A stretch of DNA of 64,000 nucleotides from the NCBI GenBank assembly GCA_963816725.1, contig CAWFMC010000026.1:62001-126000 (forward strand), given 5' to 3'. The first letter of the stretch is position 1, and each line of letters opens with the position of its first letter. A program made the position numbers and the translations under genes. The notes beneath the pieces are model-generated. The model ran no database searches. It saw only the letters and a program-made list of their open reading frames with translations, and was not told the DNA's origin. Below are positions 27,925 through 37,455 of the stretch, in pieces. Source of the stretch: CAVSUB01 sp963816725. Lineage in GTDB: Bacteria; Acidobacteriota; Vicinamibacteria; Vicinamibacterales; 2-12-FULL-66-21.

Positions 27925-29093
27925 CAGGCGTGCTCCCGCGCCAACGCCGGTCCGCCCGGCGAGTGGACGAGGCGCTCGTAGATCCGTTCGAGCTTGCGCA
28001 TCCGGGTCTCGAACGACAGGTCGGTCTCGACCCGCTGGCGCGCGGCGGCGGCGCGCTGCCGCCGGCCTGTCTCGTCGTCCAGGGCGGCCGCGACAGTGCG
28101 GGTCAGGACCGTGAGATCACCGATCGGGATGATCAGGCCGTGGCGGCCGTCCTCGACGAGTTCAGCCGTCCCGCCGGCGCTGGTCGCGACCAGCGGGGTT
28201 TCGAACGCCATCGCCTCGAGGACCGCGTTCGGCGTGCCCTCGTAGTCAGAGCTCTGCACGAAGAGGTCGAGCGCGTGGTGAAACCCGGCGACGTCCTCGG
28301 TGTGCCCGGTCAGCTTGGCGAGCATGGCCAGGCCGAGCGCGTCTATCCGCTGCTGCAGTTCCGTTCTCGAGCTGCCGTCGCCGGCGATCCGCAGTCGTAG
28401 CGACGGCCGATCCCGGTGGAGCGTGGCGAACGCGTCGATCAACAGGTCGAACCGCTTCTGCGGTTCGAGCCGGCCGACAGCGCCGAGGACGAACTCGCCC
28501 GGCGCGATGCCGAGCGCGGCGCGTGCCCCGGACTCGCGCGCCGGATCGCGCCGGAAACGGCGATGGTCGATGCCGTTGAGAATGACCTCGCACTTCTCGT
28601 GCGGCAGGCCGCGGCGAATCAGCTCGTCTCGAATTTGACTGGACACCGCGACCACGAACGGCAGGCGCGTCAGCAGCCACTTGTCGAGCGGATAGTAAAC
28701 GCTGCGTTCGCGCGAGCTGTGGCCGGTCCAGCCGTGTGCGGTCGACATCACCGCGGTACCGTCGAGACGCCGCAGGAGCCACACCAGGAGATTGGTCTTG
28801 TAGTCGTGCGCGTGGACGATGTCGATGTGCCGTTCGCGGACGACGCGTCGCAGCGCCGGCAGGACCGACACGTCGAACGAATGCTTCTCCGGGATTTCGA
28901 GGTACTCGACGCCGAGGCTGGCGGCGCGCTCGTGGATCCCGAACACCGCATCGCGAACGTCGCGGATATAGCAGACCGTGACGTGCCACGCTGCCGGGTC
29001 CGACTGGGCGGCGCCGAGCAGAATCGTCTTCTCCGGGCCACCGCCGGTCCCGCGGACGCTGCGCAGCTCGAGAACGCGAACAGGGTTGCTCAC
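27921..29093 (-). CDS. GT4-family glycosyltransferase
   Basis: A 390-residue GT-B enzyme with VRVLELRSVRGTGGGPEKTI at the start (a glycine-rich acceptor loop), IDIVHAHDYKTNLLVWLLRR, STAHGWTGHS, LGAVGRLEPQKRFDLLIDAF, IAGDGSSRTEL and YEGTPNAVLEAMAFETPLVA. The frame stays open upstream, but the GTG at 29093 overlaps the stop of the preceding GT2 gene (GTGA), which fixes the start. Expected to extend the lipid-linked glycan in the cytoplasm. Confidence 0.9.
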   Translation of the reverse strand: MSNPVRVLELRSVRGTGGGPEKTILLGAAQSDPAAWHVTVCYIRDVRDAVFGIHERAASLGVEYLEIPEKHSFDVSVLPALRRVVRERHIDIVHAHDYKTNLLVWLLRRLDGTAVMSTAHGWTGHSSRERSVYYPLDKWLLTRLPFVVAVSSQIRDELIRRGLPHEKCEVILNGIDHRRFRRDPARESGARAALGIAPGEFVLGAVGRLEPQKRFDLLIDAFATLHRDRPSLRLRIAGDGSSRTELQQRIDALGLAMLAKLTGHTEDVAGFHHALDLFVQSSDYEGTPNAVLEAMAFETPLVATSAGGTAELVEDGRHGLIIPIGDLTVLTRTVAAALDDETGRRQRAAAARQRVETDLSFETRMRKLERIYERLVHSPGGPALAREHAW

Positions 29094-30142
29094 GCCTTGG
29101 TCCCCGAGGGGCGGCCGGAGAGGGAGGCGGTCTGGCGGACGCGGTGCGGTGTCCGCACGACGAGCGCCAGCGCGCGGGAGATGTCGTAGACCAGGGCGAC
29201 GACGAACGTTCGCGCGACGGTCAGCGGATCCAGGCGGCGGACGCGCGTCAGCATGCGTCCCGCGCGCAGCGAGGTGAGGAGGAGCGGACCGGCGAAGGCC
29301 AGAGCCACCAGCTTCCAGCTCCCCGGCAGCGCAAACAGGCTGCCGACGCCGATCGTGAGCAACACGAGGATCGTCAGCGGGATGAGCACGCTCGGGAGGG
29401 CGCGAGGCGTGAGCGGTCCACGGAGGCTGACCTTGATGTTGTCCCGGCCCCGCCACAACTCGCCGAAGAACAACGCCCGCAGGGTCCGCGGATCCCCCAG
29501 GTGTACGCTGCGCAGGCGGTTGTCGCTCCACAGCCCGTACCCATTGCGTCGCAGCCGCTGGCAGAAGTCGACGTCCTCGCAGGTCTCGAGCCGGCTGTCG
29601 AACCCGCCGACCTTCTCGAACACCTCACGCCAGACGGCGAGGCTGCCGCTCCCGAGCCAATCGACCCTGAGCACCCCGCTGGGCCGGACTCGGAAGCTGT
29701 CGTACATCCGCTGCACCCACGTCCCGTCCGCCGGCGCGTAGTAGGCGGCCCCCACGGCGGCGGCATCCGGCTGTCCGAGGCTCTGGATCGCGAACGGCAG
29801 GTAGTCGGGCTCGAGCACGTGATCGGCGTCGACGAACGCGAGGATTTGACCGTGCGCTGCGCGCGCGGCCTGATTGCGCACTTCCGACACACGGATGTCG
29901 GGAAACACGACCACTCGCGCGCCGCGGGCGCGAGCCACCTGGCGCGAATTGTCGGTCGACCCGTTATCCGCGACGATGATCTCGTAGCGATCGGGCGGGT
30001 ACGTTGTTGCGGCGATGGAGGCCAGACAGAGATCCAGGCGCGCGGCGTCGTTCCGCACCGGCACAATCACCGACACCATCGGGAGCGCGACGGGAAGCGT
30101 GGAGGACGCCTGACTCGCCGGTTCCGTCTCCGCGCCGATCAC
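29090..30142 (-). CDS. GT2-family glycosyltransferase with C-terminal membrane helices
   Basis: A 350-residue GT-A enzyme. VSVIVPVRNDAARLDLCL, ADNGSTDNSRQ, VDADHVLEPDYLPF (DxD) and GFDSRLETCEDVDFCQRL (catalytic ED) are all present. Two to three hydrophobic helices follow from residue ~258 (IPLTILVLLTIGVGSLFAL and LVALAFAGPLLLTSL), so it is membrane-bound and may hand its product to the exporter. Both ends overlap neighbours by four bases (GTGA). Confidence 0.88.
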   Translation of the reverse strand: MIGAETEPASQASSTLPVALPMVSVIVPVRNDAARLDLCLASIAATTYPPDRYEIIVADNGSTDNSRQVARARGARVVVFPDIRVSEVRNQAARAAHGQILAFVDADHVLEPDYLPFAIQSLGQPDAAAVGAAYYAPADGTWVQRMYDSFRVRPSGVLRVDWLGSGSLAVWREVFEKVGGFDSRLETCEDVDFCQRLRRNGYGLWSDNRLRSVHLGDPRTLRALFFGELWRGRDNIKVSLRGPLTPRALPSVLIPLTILVLLTIGVGSLFALPGSWKLVALAFAGPLLLTSLRAGRMLTRVRRLDPLTVARTFVVALVYDISRALALVVRTPHRVRQTASLSGRPSGTKA

Positions 30143-31080
30143 AGCCGGGCCTCGGCGGCACGCGACGCCGGCAGACGAGGGGCCTCCGCCAGGTCGAACG
30201 CCGACAGCGCCGGCGCGGCCGCCATCAGCACGTCACGCACGGGAGCAAAGGTGAAGGCGCGCAACAGCCGGTGCAGGCGGGCTTCGGTTCGATCGAGATT
30301 GCGATAGTGACGGAACCGGGTCAGCCACCCCACGCTGATGCGCGGCTGCGCCGGATCCACTTCCCACGGGTGGATGTAAAAGACCGCCGGCTGCCGGTCC
30401 TGACGGTTGAGGCGCGCGATTCCATGCCTGGTCCAGGCATAGGGCAGGAGGCGGAAGTACCCGCCGCCGCCAACAGGCAGGTTCAATGCGCCAAGCGCCA
30501 CCGTTGATCCCGGCAACTCGATCAGCGAGCCAGCGTCACGCTCGACGCGGTACGGAAACCGAGGAGAGGCCGCGATTCCATACCGATCGTGGTGGATCGG
30601 GAAGATGCTGGCGTCGTACTCGAATCCCTCGTCGATCAGCACGTCGAGCGCCCACAGGGATCGCCGCGTGATCGAGAAGCTCGGGGCGCGGTAGCCACGG
30701 ACGTGGACCCCGCAGGCGCCTTCGATCACCGCCTTCGATCGCCGGATGTCCTCCCGGAATGCCTCTCGCGACTGGTCGTACACCAGGCCGTGTCCGTACC
30801 CGTGCGAGGCAATCTCGTGACCGGCGGCGGCGATGGTGCGGAGGAGAGCGGGAAACCGCTCCGCCACCCAGCCGAGCACGAAGAACGTGCCCCGCACGGC
30901 ATGCTGATCGAAGATCGCCAGCAGCCGCTCGGTATTGCGCACGACCCGGCTCTCGCGCGTCTCCCAGGCGCTCCGCGGCACGACGCCGTCGAACGCGCTC
31001 ACCTGGAAGTAGTCCTCGACGTCGACGGACATGGCGTTCACGACCGGCCGATCGACCACGACGGCGGCAGTTGCGCTCAC
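30139..31080 (-). CDS. XrtA-type polysaccharide deacetylase with C-terminal DUF3473
   Basis: A 313-residue NodB-fold protein of the TIGR03006 group found in PEP-CTERM/XrtA loci. Metal and catalytic motifs are SVDVEDYFQV near residue 18, HEIASHGYGHGLVY (H-x3-H) and RGYRAPSFSI. The C-terminal HPWEVDPAQPRI with a following DUF3473-like tail is diagnostic. It would de-N-acetylate the polymer. GTG 31080 is chosen because it overlaps the previous stop (GTGA). This places an AVVVDRPVVNAM lead before the first motif; ATG at 31032 is an alternative. Confidence 0.88.
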   Translation of the reverse strand: MSATAAVVVDRPVVNAMSVDVEDYFQVSAFDGVVPRSAWETRESRVVRNTERLLAIFDQHAVRGTFFVLGWVAERFPALLRTIAAAGHEIASHGYGHGLVYDQSREAFREDIRRSKAVIEGACGVHVRGYRAPSFSITRRSLWALDVLIDEGFEYDASIFPIHHDRYGIAASPRFPYRVERDAGSLIELPGSTVALGALNLPVGGGGYFRLLPYAWTRHGIARLNRQDRQPAVFYIHPWEVDPAQPRISVGWLTRFRHYRNLDRTEARLHRLLRAFTFAPVRDVLMAAAPALSAFDLAEAPRLPASRAAEARL

Positions 31081-32456
31081 TGACCGCCCCGACGCATCAC
31101 CACCGTCTTGACCGTGTTGGCGATGATGAAGAGGTCGAGCGCGATCGACATGTTCTTGATGTAGAACAGGTCGTACTGCAGCTTCTCCATCGCGTCCTCG
31201 AGGCTGGCTCCGTAGGTGTAGCGGACCTGTGCCCAGCCGGTCAGCCCGGGCCGCACCGAATGGCGCTGCCCGTAGAACGGGATCTCCTTCGTCAACGACG
31301 ACACGAACTCGGGACGCTCGGGACGCGGCCCGACGAAGCTCATGTCGCCGCGCAGAACGTTCCAGAGCTGCGGCAGTTCGTCCAGACGTGAGCGGCGCAG
31401 GAACCCGCCCACCGGCGTGACACGTGTGTCGCCCTTGGTCGCCCACACCGCCCCGGTGCCCTTCTCCGCGTCCTGCCGCATGGAGCGGAACTTCACGACC
31501 CGGAATGTGCGGCCCCGCAGGCCCACGCGCTCCTGCCGATACAGCACCGGGCCGGGAGACGTGAAGCGTACCGCCGCGGCGACCAGCACCATCAGCGGCG
31601 CGCCCAGAACCAGGCCGGCCAGCGACACGGCCACGTCGAGCCCCCGCTTGGCGACGCGCAGAAAGTGGCTCTTTCGGAAGCCAGGCGAGAAAATCAGCCA
31701 GCTCGGACGCAGGTTCTCGACCGCAATCTTGCCGGTGTACTTCTCGTAGACCGAGGCGAGGTGCTCGAAGCTGACGCCGTCCAGCTTCATATCGAGCAGC
31801 TTGTCCATCGGCAGCTTGCCGCGCGCGTCGGAGAGGCTGACGACGACCTCGTCGACGTTATACTTCCGGACGATCGACGGGATGTCATCGATCGTGCCGA
31901 TGACGCCCGGGTTGATGACCGGGCTCCCGAGTTTGGCCGGATCGGGATCGATGAAACCGACAATCTCCACTCCCAGGTCGCGCCGCTCGTAGAGCTCCCG
32001 CGCCAGCTTCACGGCCGACTCGCTGGTGCCCACCAGCAGCAGGCGATCACGCGGCCCGACGCGGTGGACCGCCCAGTCGAACGCCAGTCGCCAGCCGAAC
32101 AAGAAGAGGATCACCAGCACCGCGGCGAGGATGAACACGCCACGGCCGATCATCAGCTTCTCGAGCCAGAAGTACAGCCCGGCGAGGATCAGCGACGTCG
32201 CGCCGAGCGCCTGCACGGCGCGCACGAACAGCTCGCGCCGATCGGTGATGACGCGAAAGTCGTACAGATCCGCGAAATACAGACAGAGCTGCGTCACCAG
32301 GGCGATCAACGCGGCCTTGCGCAGGATGTGGTCCGTCCACTGCACCGCGCCGAGCCGGATGTAGGCGGCGGCGTAGACCGCTCCCACGATGCCCGTCGTC
32401 TCGCAGACGATAAGGCCGAGGGAGCGCCACGTCAGGCCGCGGAACAGTAGTGTCAC
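31077..32456 (-). CDS. undecaprenyl-phosphate phosphoglycosyltransferase, TIGR03013-like
   Basis: A 459-residue polyprenol-phosphate sugar-1-phosphate transferase that should start the repeat unit. Four to five N-terminal helices precede a CoA-binding-like Rossmann domain (LLLVGTSESAVKLARELYER, residues ~140-160). After a re-entrant helix comes the catalytic WbaP/WcaJ domain: KRGLDVAVSLAGLVLGAPL, FRVVKFRSMRQDAEKG, RRSRLDELPQLWNVLRGDMS, FVGPRPERPEF and RPGLTGWAQV. Length and order match the EpsB-type enzyme of XrtA clusters. It overlaps both neighbours by four bases. Confidence 0.92.
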   Translation of the reverse strand: MTLLFRGLTWRSLGLIVCETTGIVGAVYAAAYIRLGAVQWTDHILRKAALIALVTQLCLYFADLYDFRVITDRRELFVRAVQALGATSLILAGLYFWLEKLMIGRGVFILAAVLVILFLFGWRLAFDWAVHRVGPRDRLLLVGTSESAVKLARELYERRDLGVEIVGFIDPDPAKLGSPVINPGVIGTIDDIPSIVRKYNVDEVVVSLSDARGKLPMDKLLDMKLDGVSFEHLASVYEKYTGKIAVENLRPSWLIFSPGFRKSHFLRVAKRGLDVAVSLAGLVLGAPLMVLVAAAVRFTSPGPVLYRQERVGLRGRTFRVVKFRSMRQDAEKGTGAVWATKGDTRVTPVGGFLRRSRLDELPQLWNVLRGDMSFVGPRPERPEFVSSLTKEIPFYGQRHSVRPGLTGWAQVRYTYGASLEDAMEKLQYDLFYIKNMSIALDLFIIANTVKTVVMRRGGQ

Positions 32457-33412
32457 TTGACCTTCTCGACGGCCGTCGATGCCCCGTAGGCGCCGTAGTA
32501 GTCGTACGCGTGATAGACCGCCGCCTGGTCGGCGCGGTTGAGGACGACCCCGAGAATCCGCTCGCGCCCCACGGCTTCGACCGCCTTGTTGACCGCGGCG
32601 AGCGGCGTCTTCCCCGCCTGCACGACGAGCAGCACCGCGTCCACCAGCGAGGCGAGCAGATGCGCGTCGGTCAGCAGCGCCACCGGCGGGGTGTCGATGA
32701 TGACCCAGTCGAACCGCGCGCTGGCTTCCTTCAGCACCCGGCGCATCCGGTCCGACGACAGCACGCTCATCGGGTCGCGGTCCGGCCGTCCCGCAGTAAG
32801 AATCGACAGATTGTCGGTGAGCCGCAGCAAGGGGATCTTGTGGTCCTCGGCGCTGCGCAGGCCATCGTTCAAACCGCTCAAGTTCGGCACCTGGAACATC
32901 TCGTGAACCCAGGGCCGACGCAGGTCGGCGTCGATGATCAGCACCTGCCGCTTGTAGGATTCGGCCAGGGTGAGCGCGACGTTGGTCGCGGTGAGCGTCT
33001 TGCCCTCACCGGGCATCGCGCTCGTGACCATCACCACCCGGGTGCCGTGCTCGGCCTGGGCCAGGTACAACCGGCCGGCGACGCGGCGGTACTGCTCCGT
33101 CGAGGTCGGGTCGCCCGAATTGACGCTCAACTTCTCCGACAGCGGCGTGTGCCGGTGATCTTCGTCCACCGCATCCGAGACGTCCGCCGCGGGTCCGTCG
33201 GCGACGAGCGGCAAATCCGTAGAGGCGACCCCGCGCATCGGCTCTCGCGGATGAACCTCAGGCTCGTGGACTTCGGCGGCGCGCGGGGCGTCCGGCGTCA
33301 CGTCGGGCTCCTGGGCGAACGCTCCGTCCACATCGGCGGGCGGAACGATTGGGGGCGCCGGGTCCGCGGGGCGGGTGCCGGCTCGCGCCAGGGCTTCGTC
33401 AATTCTCGACAT
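32453..33412 (-). CDS. BY-kinase (CpsD/CapB-like tyrosine autokinase)
   Basis: A 319-residue cytoplasmic tyrosine kinase domain. A ~90-residue acidic, proline-rich N-terminus precedes the ATPase core with Walker A SAMPGEGKT (about 131-139), Walker A' VLIIDADLRRP and Walker B WVIIDTPPV. The C-terminal Tyr cluster YHAYDYYGAYG is the expected autophosphorylation site. It should cycle with the Wzz-like protein to control chain length and export. The stop lies in a GTGA overlap with the next gene. Confidence 0.92.
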   Translation of the reverse strand: MSRIDEALARAGTRPADPAPPIVPPADVDGAFAQEPDVTPDAPRAAEVHEPEVHPREPMRGVASTDLPLVADGPAADVSDAVDEDHRHTPLSEKLSVNSGDPTSTEQYRRVAGRLYLAQAEHGTRVVMVTSAMPGEGKTLTATNVALTLAESYKRQVLIIDADLRRPWVHEMFQVPNLSGLNDGLRSAEDHKIPLLRLTDNLSILTAGRPDRDPMSVLSSDRMRRVLKEASARFDWVIIDTPPVALLTDAHLLASLVDAVLLVVQAGKTPLAAVNKAVEAVGRERILGVVLNRADQAAVYHAYDYYGAYGASTAVEKVK

Positions 33413-33463
33413 GATTCAGGGACCTCGTCTGCACTACCGGAGTGGCGCCTCGGCGCCTGGTGA

Positions 33464-34480
33464 CTAGAAAATCGAGAACCGCCGCTTGATGTTGAAATGC
33501 TCGAACAGGCTCCGCGCGAATGTCTGCGGCTTCTGGGGTGGCGCCGCGGGCTCCGCCGCGGCGCGTGGCGCCGGCGTCGGCGCGGGTGCCTGCGGGACCG
33601 GCACGCCGTGCAGCTGCGGGCGTGCGGCCGCCGCGGCGGTCTTCGCGGGCGCGATCGTCGGTGCCTTGCTCCCGAGATCGAAATCGCGGCACACGTCCTC
33701 GACGATGTCGCGCCCGACCGGACGTCGGTCCGCGGCGAACCCGGAGATGAGCGCGTTGTCGCAAATCACGCTGATCAGCCGCGGGATTCCGCCCGACCGG
33801 TCGTAGATGGAATCGACCGCCTGGCGCGTGAACACCATCACGCTGTTGCCGCCGGCGACACGGATCCGGCCGGCGATGTACTCCGCCGTCTCCTTGGCGT
33901 CGAGCGCGAGCAGCAGGCAGCGGAGCGCCACGCGCTGCTTCAGTTGCCGCAGCGACACCTGATTGAGGCGATCGGCGAGCTCCGGCTGCCCGGCGAGCAC
34001 AATCGGCAGCAGCTTGTCGGTGGTCGTCTCGATATTCGCCAGCAGCCGCACTTCCTCGAGGAGTTCGTCCGGCATGGCCTGCGCTTCGTCAATGACCAAC
34101 CCGGTCATCAGCCCCGCCGCCTGACGGCGATCGAGTATCTGGGCGAGCTCGTTGAGGAGCGCGGCTTTCGACGTCGCGGCCCTGGCGCTCAGGCCGAACG
34201 CCTGCGTGAGGAACTCGTAGAACTCCGGCCTGGTGAGGGTCGGGTTGTTCAGGTACGCGATCACCGCCCCCTGCTTCTCGTAGTCCTGGATGACGGCGCG
34301 GATCAGCGTCGTCTTGCCCGTGCCAGCGTCGCCGATCAGCAGCGTCAACCCGCGGCGGCTGGTCAGGCCGTATTGCAGGTTGCTCAGCGCCTCACGATGC
34401 TTGCCGGTCAGCAGCAGGAAGCGCGGGTTCGGCGTCAGGTCGAACGGCCGCTCCCGGAATCCATAGAATGCTTCGTACAT
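33464..34480 (-). CDS. ExeA-like AAA ATPase of the XrtA locus (TIGR03015-like)
   Basis: A 338-residue ATPase. It begins MYEAFYGFRERPFDLTPNP, the standard start of this family, then Walker A LLIGDAGTGKTTL (about 46-58), Walker B GLVIDEAQAMP and sensor-like LAGQPEL. The last ~70 residues are alanine- and proline-rich. The ATG overlaps the Wzz-like gene's stop (TGATG). Such ATPases accompany chain-length proteins in PEP-CTERM loci; they may organise the export complex. Their exact job is not established. Confidence 0.9.
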   Translation of the reverse strand: MYEAFYGFRERPFDLTPNPRFLLLTGKHREALSNLQYGLTSRRGLTLLIGDAGTGKTTLIRAVIQDYEKQGAVIAYLNNPTLTRPEFYEFLTQAFGLSARAATSKAALLNELAQILDRRQAAGLMTGLVIDEAQAMPDELLEEVRLLANIETTTDKLLPIVLAGQPELADRLNQVSLRQLKQRVALRCLLLALDAKETAEYIAGRIRVAGGNSVMVFTRQAVDSIYDRSGGIPRLISVICDNALISGFAADRRPVGRDIVEDVCRDFDLGSKAPTIAPAKTAAAAARPQLHGVPVPQAPAPTPAPRAAAEPAAPPQKPQTFARSLFEHFNIKRRFSIF

Positions 34481-36060
34481 CACCAGATCCAGTCGTTGAG
34501 CTTGAACTTCCAGATGATGGCTGCGACGCACAACATCACGGCTACAGCGCCGGACGAGGCCAGCCACATCTTGTGACGCTTGCGCCGACGGCGTTCGAGC
34601 TCGGTGCTCATCGTCGGCACGGTTGCCAGGACCGGCAAGGCCAGTGCCACCAGCACGTCATCTTCGGTGCGCACGCTGGTGTCGCGGTACTCGAGCAACG
34701 CCGCACACCCCAGACCGAACACCAGCCCGCCCACCGCGCCCATCAAGTTCAGACGCAGCCGGTCGGGAGACTTCGGCCGCTGCGGCAGCCGGGCGCTGTC
34801 GATGATCTTGAACTGCTCACCCATCTGGTTCCGTTCCAGATTGGCGGCGACCTTCGCATCCTGGCTCTTGCTCAGCAGGGTTTGATACTGCGCCTGAAGG
34901 GTGGTGTAGTCCCGCATCAGATCGGTCAGCTCGGACTCCACGTTCGGCGCCGATTCGAGGCGACTGCGCAACGTCGACATGGTGGCGAGCAGCTGACGCT
35001 CGTCTTCCTGCTTCTGCGCAATCCGCCGCGCGGTGACCTGATCTTCGTTCTGCAGATCCGCGATCCGCGACGCGCGAGCCGCCTCGGCGGAGTTGGCCGC
35101 CGACACGGGCCCGGAGACCGGCGCCTGTGACGCTTCCGCCGCGGCCTTCTGCTCGAGGTCCTTGATCGCGCGGGCGAGCGCCTTGATGTCCGGATGATCG
35201 GGGGTCAGCTTCATCCGCAGGTTCTTCATCTGCTCACGGGCGATCTCCAGCTGTCGGGCGTAGGTCTGCGGCGCCTGGGCCTGGCCGGGATCCGCGACGG
35301 GCGCAGTCGGAACCGCCATCGACAGATCAGCGAGCTGGCGCTGAATCGCGGTCTGACGGTCGCGGTCGCGGGCGATCGATTCCTGCACCGCGGTCAATTG
35401 CAGCTGGGCATTCTGCAAGGCCGCGGCATTGCTTTCGGCCTGTGACGGCATCGCGCCTGGATGGGCGTGGCGGAAGTCGGCGAGCTGTTTCTCGCGTTCC
35501 TTCAACTGGCGCTCGACTTCGAGCAACTGGCGGCTGAGGAACGCGTCGGTTTGGTCGACCAGCGCCACGCGGTCCGTCGTGCTCTCCGTCACGAACAATG
35601 ATGCCAGCTTCGCCGTCACCAGCTGGGCCGTCCGCGCACTATCGGACTGGAAGCTGATGTCGAAGGAGCCGGAATCGGCGCGAGCCCGCGCCGCGTTGAA
35701 CTTGATGTCCCGGGTCCGCATCATCTCGATCACGTCTTCCATGATCATCGTGCGGCGCTCTTCCGGATACAGGTTGAACTCGGTGACGATGCCCTCCAGC
35801 CGGTTGCGGCTGAGGATGTCCTGACTCAGAGCCATCAGCCGCTCGTCCACACGGGTGGTGATCGCCGAATGCGCGTACGCTTCCGGAACCCGCTGCGGCG
35901 TAATCATCAGCGTGGCCGAGGATTCATACCGGTCGGGCAGGCGGCGCACGATCAACATCGTGATCGCGCTGACGACGACCAGGGGCACCACGATAATCCA
36001 GCGGCGGCGCCACGCCGCCTCGAGAAAGTCTTCCGGTTTGTACTTTTTGCCAGGAATCAC
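34480..36060 (-). CDS. Wzz-like chain-length determinant protein (XrtA type)
   Basis: A 526-residue inner-membrane polysaccharide co-polymerase resembling TIGR03007. A first helix lies at ~20-40 (IIVVPLVVVSAITMLIV). A long periplasmic region follows with a coiled coil at about 170-420. A glycine-rich helix (NLMGAVGGLVFGLGCAALLEY in part) comes near 440-465, and a third hydrophobic segment near 500. The RPKSPDRLRL proline motif precedes the second helix, as in the family. No kinase is fused; the separate BY-kinase downstream is its partner. Confidence 0.92.
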   Translation of the reverse strand: MIPGKKYKPEDFLEAAWRRRWIIVVPLVVVSAITMLIVRRLPDRYESSATLMITPQRVPEAYAHSAITTRVDERLMALSQDILSRNRLEGIVTEFNLYPEERRTMIMEDVIEMMRTRDIKFNAARARADSGSFDISFQSDSARTAQLVTAKLASLFVTESTTDRVALVDQTDAFLSRQLLEVERQLKEREKQLADFRHAHPGAMPSQAESNAAALQNAQLQLTAVQESIARDRDRQTAIQRQLADLSMAVPTAPVADPGQAQAPQTYARQLEIAREQMKNLRMKLTPDHPDIKALARAIKDLEQKAAAEASQAPVSGPVSAANSAEAARASRIADLQNEDQVTARRIAQKQEDERQLLATMSTLRSRLESAPNVESELTDLMRDYTTLQAQYQTLLSKSQDAKVAANLERNQMGEQFKIIDSARLPQRPKSPDRLRLNLMGAVGGLVFGLGCAALLEYRDTSVRTEDDVLVALALPVLATVPTMSTELERRRRKRHKMWLASSGAVAVMLCVAAIIWKFKLNDWIW

Positions 36061-36071
36061 CGCTGCGTCTC

Positions 36072-37454
36072 CTATTTGGCGCGGATCACGGGAAGCGACG
36101 TTCGGATGCCGAAGCGCACGCCATTGCGCGACAGATTCGGCGGGAACCGGGGATCGAGCGCGAGCTCCGGGGGGATGGTGTACTGGTAGTACAGGTAGTC
36201 GGTATAGGCCGCCAGGTAGCGGGTGAGCCCGTATTCCAGACCTGCACTAGCCGTGTAGGAATCGAAATCGTTCGTCGTCCCGACGCTCACGGCACCCTTC
36301 GTATATGAGGTCAACGCGTCGAACCGAAGGCGCCGCGACAACAGCCCTTGCAGCGTGGCGCTCACGGACTGGGCGAGAAACGGCTCGACGAACCCCTCGT
36401 GGAATGCCACCGAGCGTTGATAGGCGAGCGCCGCCGTCCACGTCCGGCCCATCTCGTGGGTCAAGTTGGCATTCCCGAGCAGCGCAAAATTCAGCGCGCG
36501 GCCGGTCTCGGTGGTCGCGCCCTCGTTCGCGTAGAAGAGCGCGGATCCGGTCGAGAAACTGAAGTGCGTTCGCCGTGATACGGACAATGCCTTGTTGTAG
36601 TCGAGTCCGGCGTCGATATTATGAATGCCGGACAGATTGAACCGCGGCGCGTTTGGATATCGGCCACTGCCGTAGCTGTAACCGAGATGGAACCCGGCGT
36701 TAGGCGTCAGTTGATAGTTGTAGCGGGCACCCGCGGACTGATTGATGTAATCCAGTTCGTTGGCCTGATAGTTCGCCGTCGACAGCGAGTAGAACGTCGA
36801 CAGCGACGCGTGTTGCCTCAGTTCCTGCGTGTACCCCACGTTGGTGCTGCTGCGGTAGCTGTTCTGGCGGAACACTCCATAGTCCGTGGCCAGGTCGACG
36901 AACGGGTCGGCGAACGTACCGACGCTGCTCGGGCTGATGAACAGACCGAGACGGTACTCGGGCGCGTAGACGAAGGCTTGCGTGATTGAGAAGCTGCCGT
37001 AACGGGTGACGCGCGCATTGAAGTTCGCCGCGGCGCGATACGTCGTGAACAGCGGCTCGTCTTCGTACGTCGTCAGGCCCACCCCGCCCTCGGCGCCGAA
37101 GCCAAGACGTCGCGTGTGCCGGGTATAGTTCAGTCCGGTCTCGAGTCCGCCGAACCACCCGCTTTTCCGCAAGGGACCCGTCAAGGCGATACCAGCGCGA
37201 TCCGCGTAGACGTTGTCGTCGTAGGCGCCATACAAGGATGCCGTGAAGTCGAGCGCCTGCGCGATCCCCGGAGCCGGCCGGGAGCCGAACAGCCCGCGGT
37301 ACGGACGCCGCACCTCGGGGGGCTGGACCTCGGTCGGCGGGGCGGTCTCCTGCGCGCGCGCGATCGATGGCGCAACAGTGCTCGCCAGCACCAGCGCGAC
37401 CGCCACGCGGGAGAGGTCTCCGCTCCTACACAAAACCGCGAGCCGCGAGGACAC
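36072..37454 (-). CDS. outer-membrane beta-barrel protein of the exopolysaccharide locus
   Basis: A ~460-residue protein with a signal peptide ending near PSIARAQE and about twenty alternating amphipathic strands rich in Y, F, N and T (for example ASLYGAYDDNVYAD, TSYTKGAVSVG), ending in a strand. This matches the TIGR03016/BBP2-type putative porins found next to Wza-like proteins in XrtA loci. It likely forms or assists the outer-membrane exit. GTG at 37454, one base after the export protein's stop, is the preferred start; a TTG at 37469 is also possible. Confidence 0.85.
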   Translation of the reverse strand: MSSRLAVLCRSGDLSRVAVALVLASTVAPSIARAQETAPPTEVQPPEVRRPYRGLFGSRPAPGIAQALDFTASLYGAYDDNVYADRAGIALTGPLRKSGWFGGLETGLNYTRHTRRLGFGAEGGVGLTTYEDEPLFTTYRAAANFNARVTRYGSFSITQAFVYAPEYRLGLFISPSSVGTFADPFVDLATDYGVFRQNSYRSSTNVGYTQELRQHASLSTFYSLSTANYQANELDYINQSAGARYNYQLTPNAGFHLGYSYGSGRYPNAPRFNLSGIHNIDAGLDYNKALSVSRRTHFSFSTGSALFYANEGATTETGRALNFALLGNANLTHEMGRTWTAALAYQRSVAFHEGFVEPFLAQSVSATLQGLLSRRLRFDALTSYTKGAVSVGTTNDFDSYTASAGLEYGLTRYLAAYTDYLYYQYTIPPELALDPRFPPNLSRNGVRFGIRTSLPVIRAK

Positions 37455-37455
37455 T

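Noticed and set aside
25948..27981. A 677-codon open frame opposite the acyltransferase-sulfatase gene
   Set aside because: Arginine/histidine-rich low-complexity product, a shadow of GC-rich third positions on the other strand.
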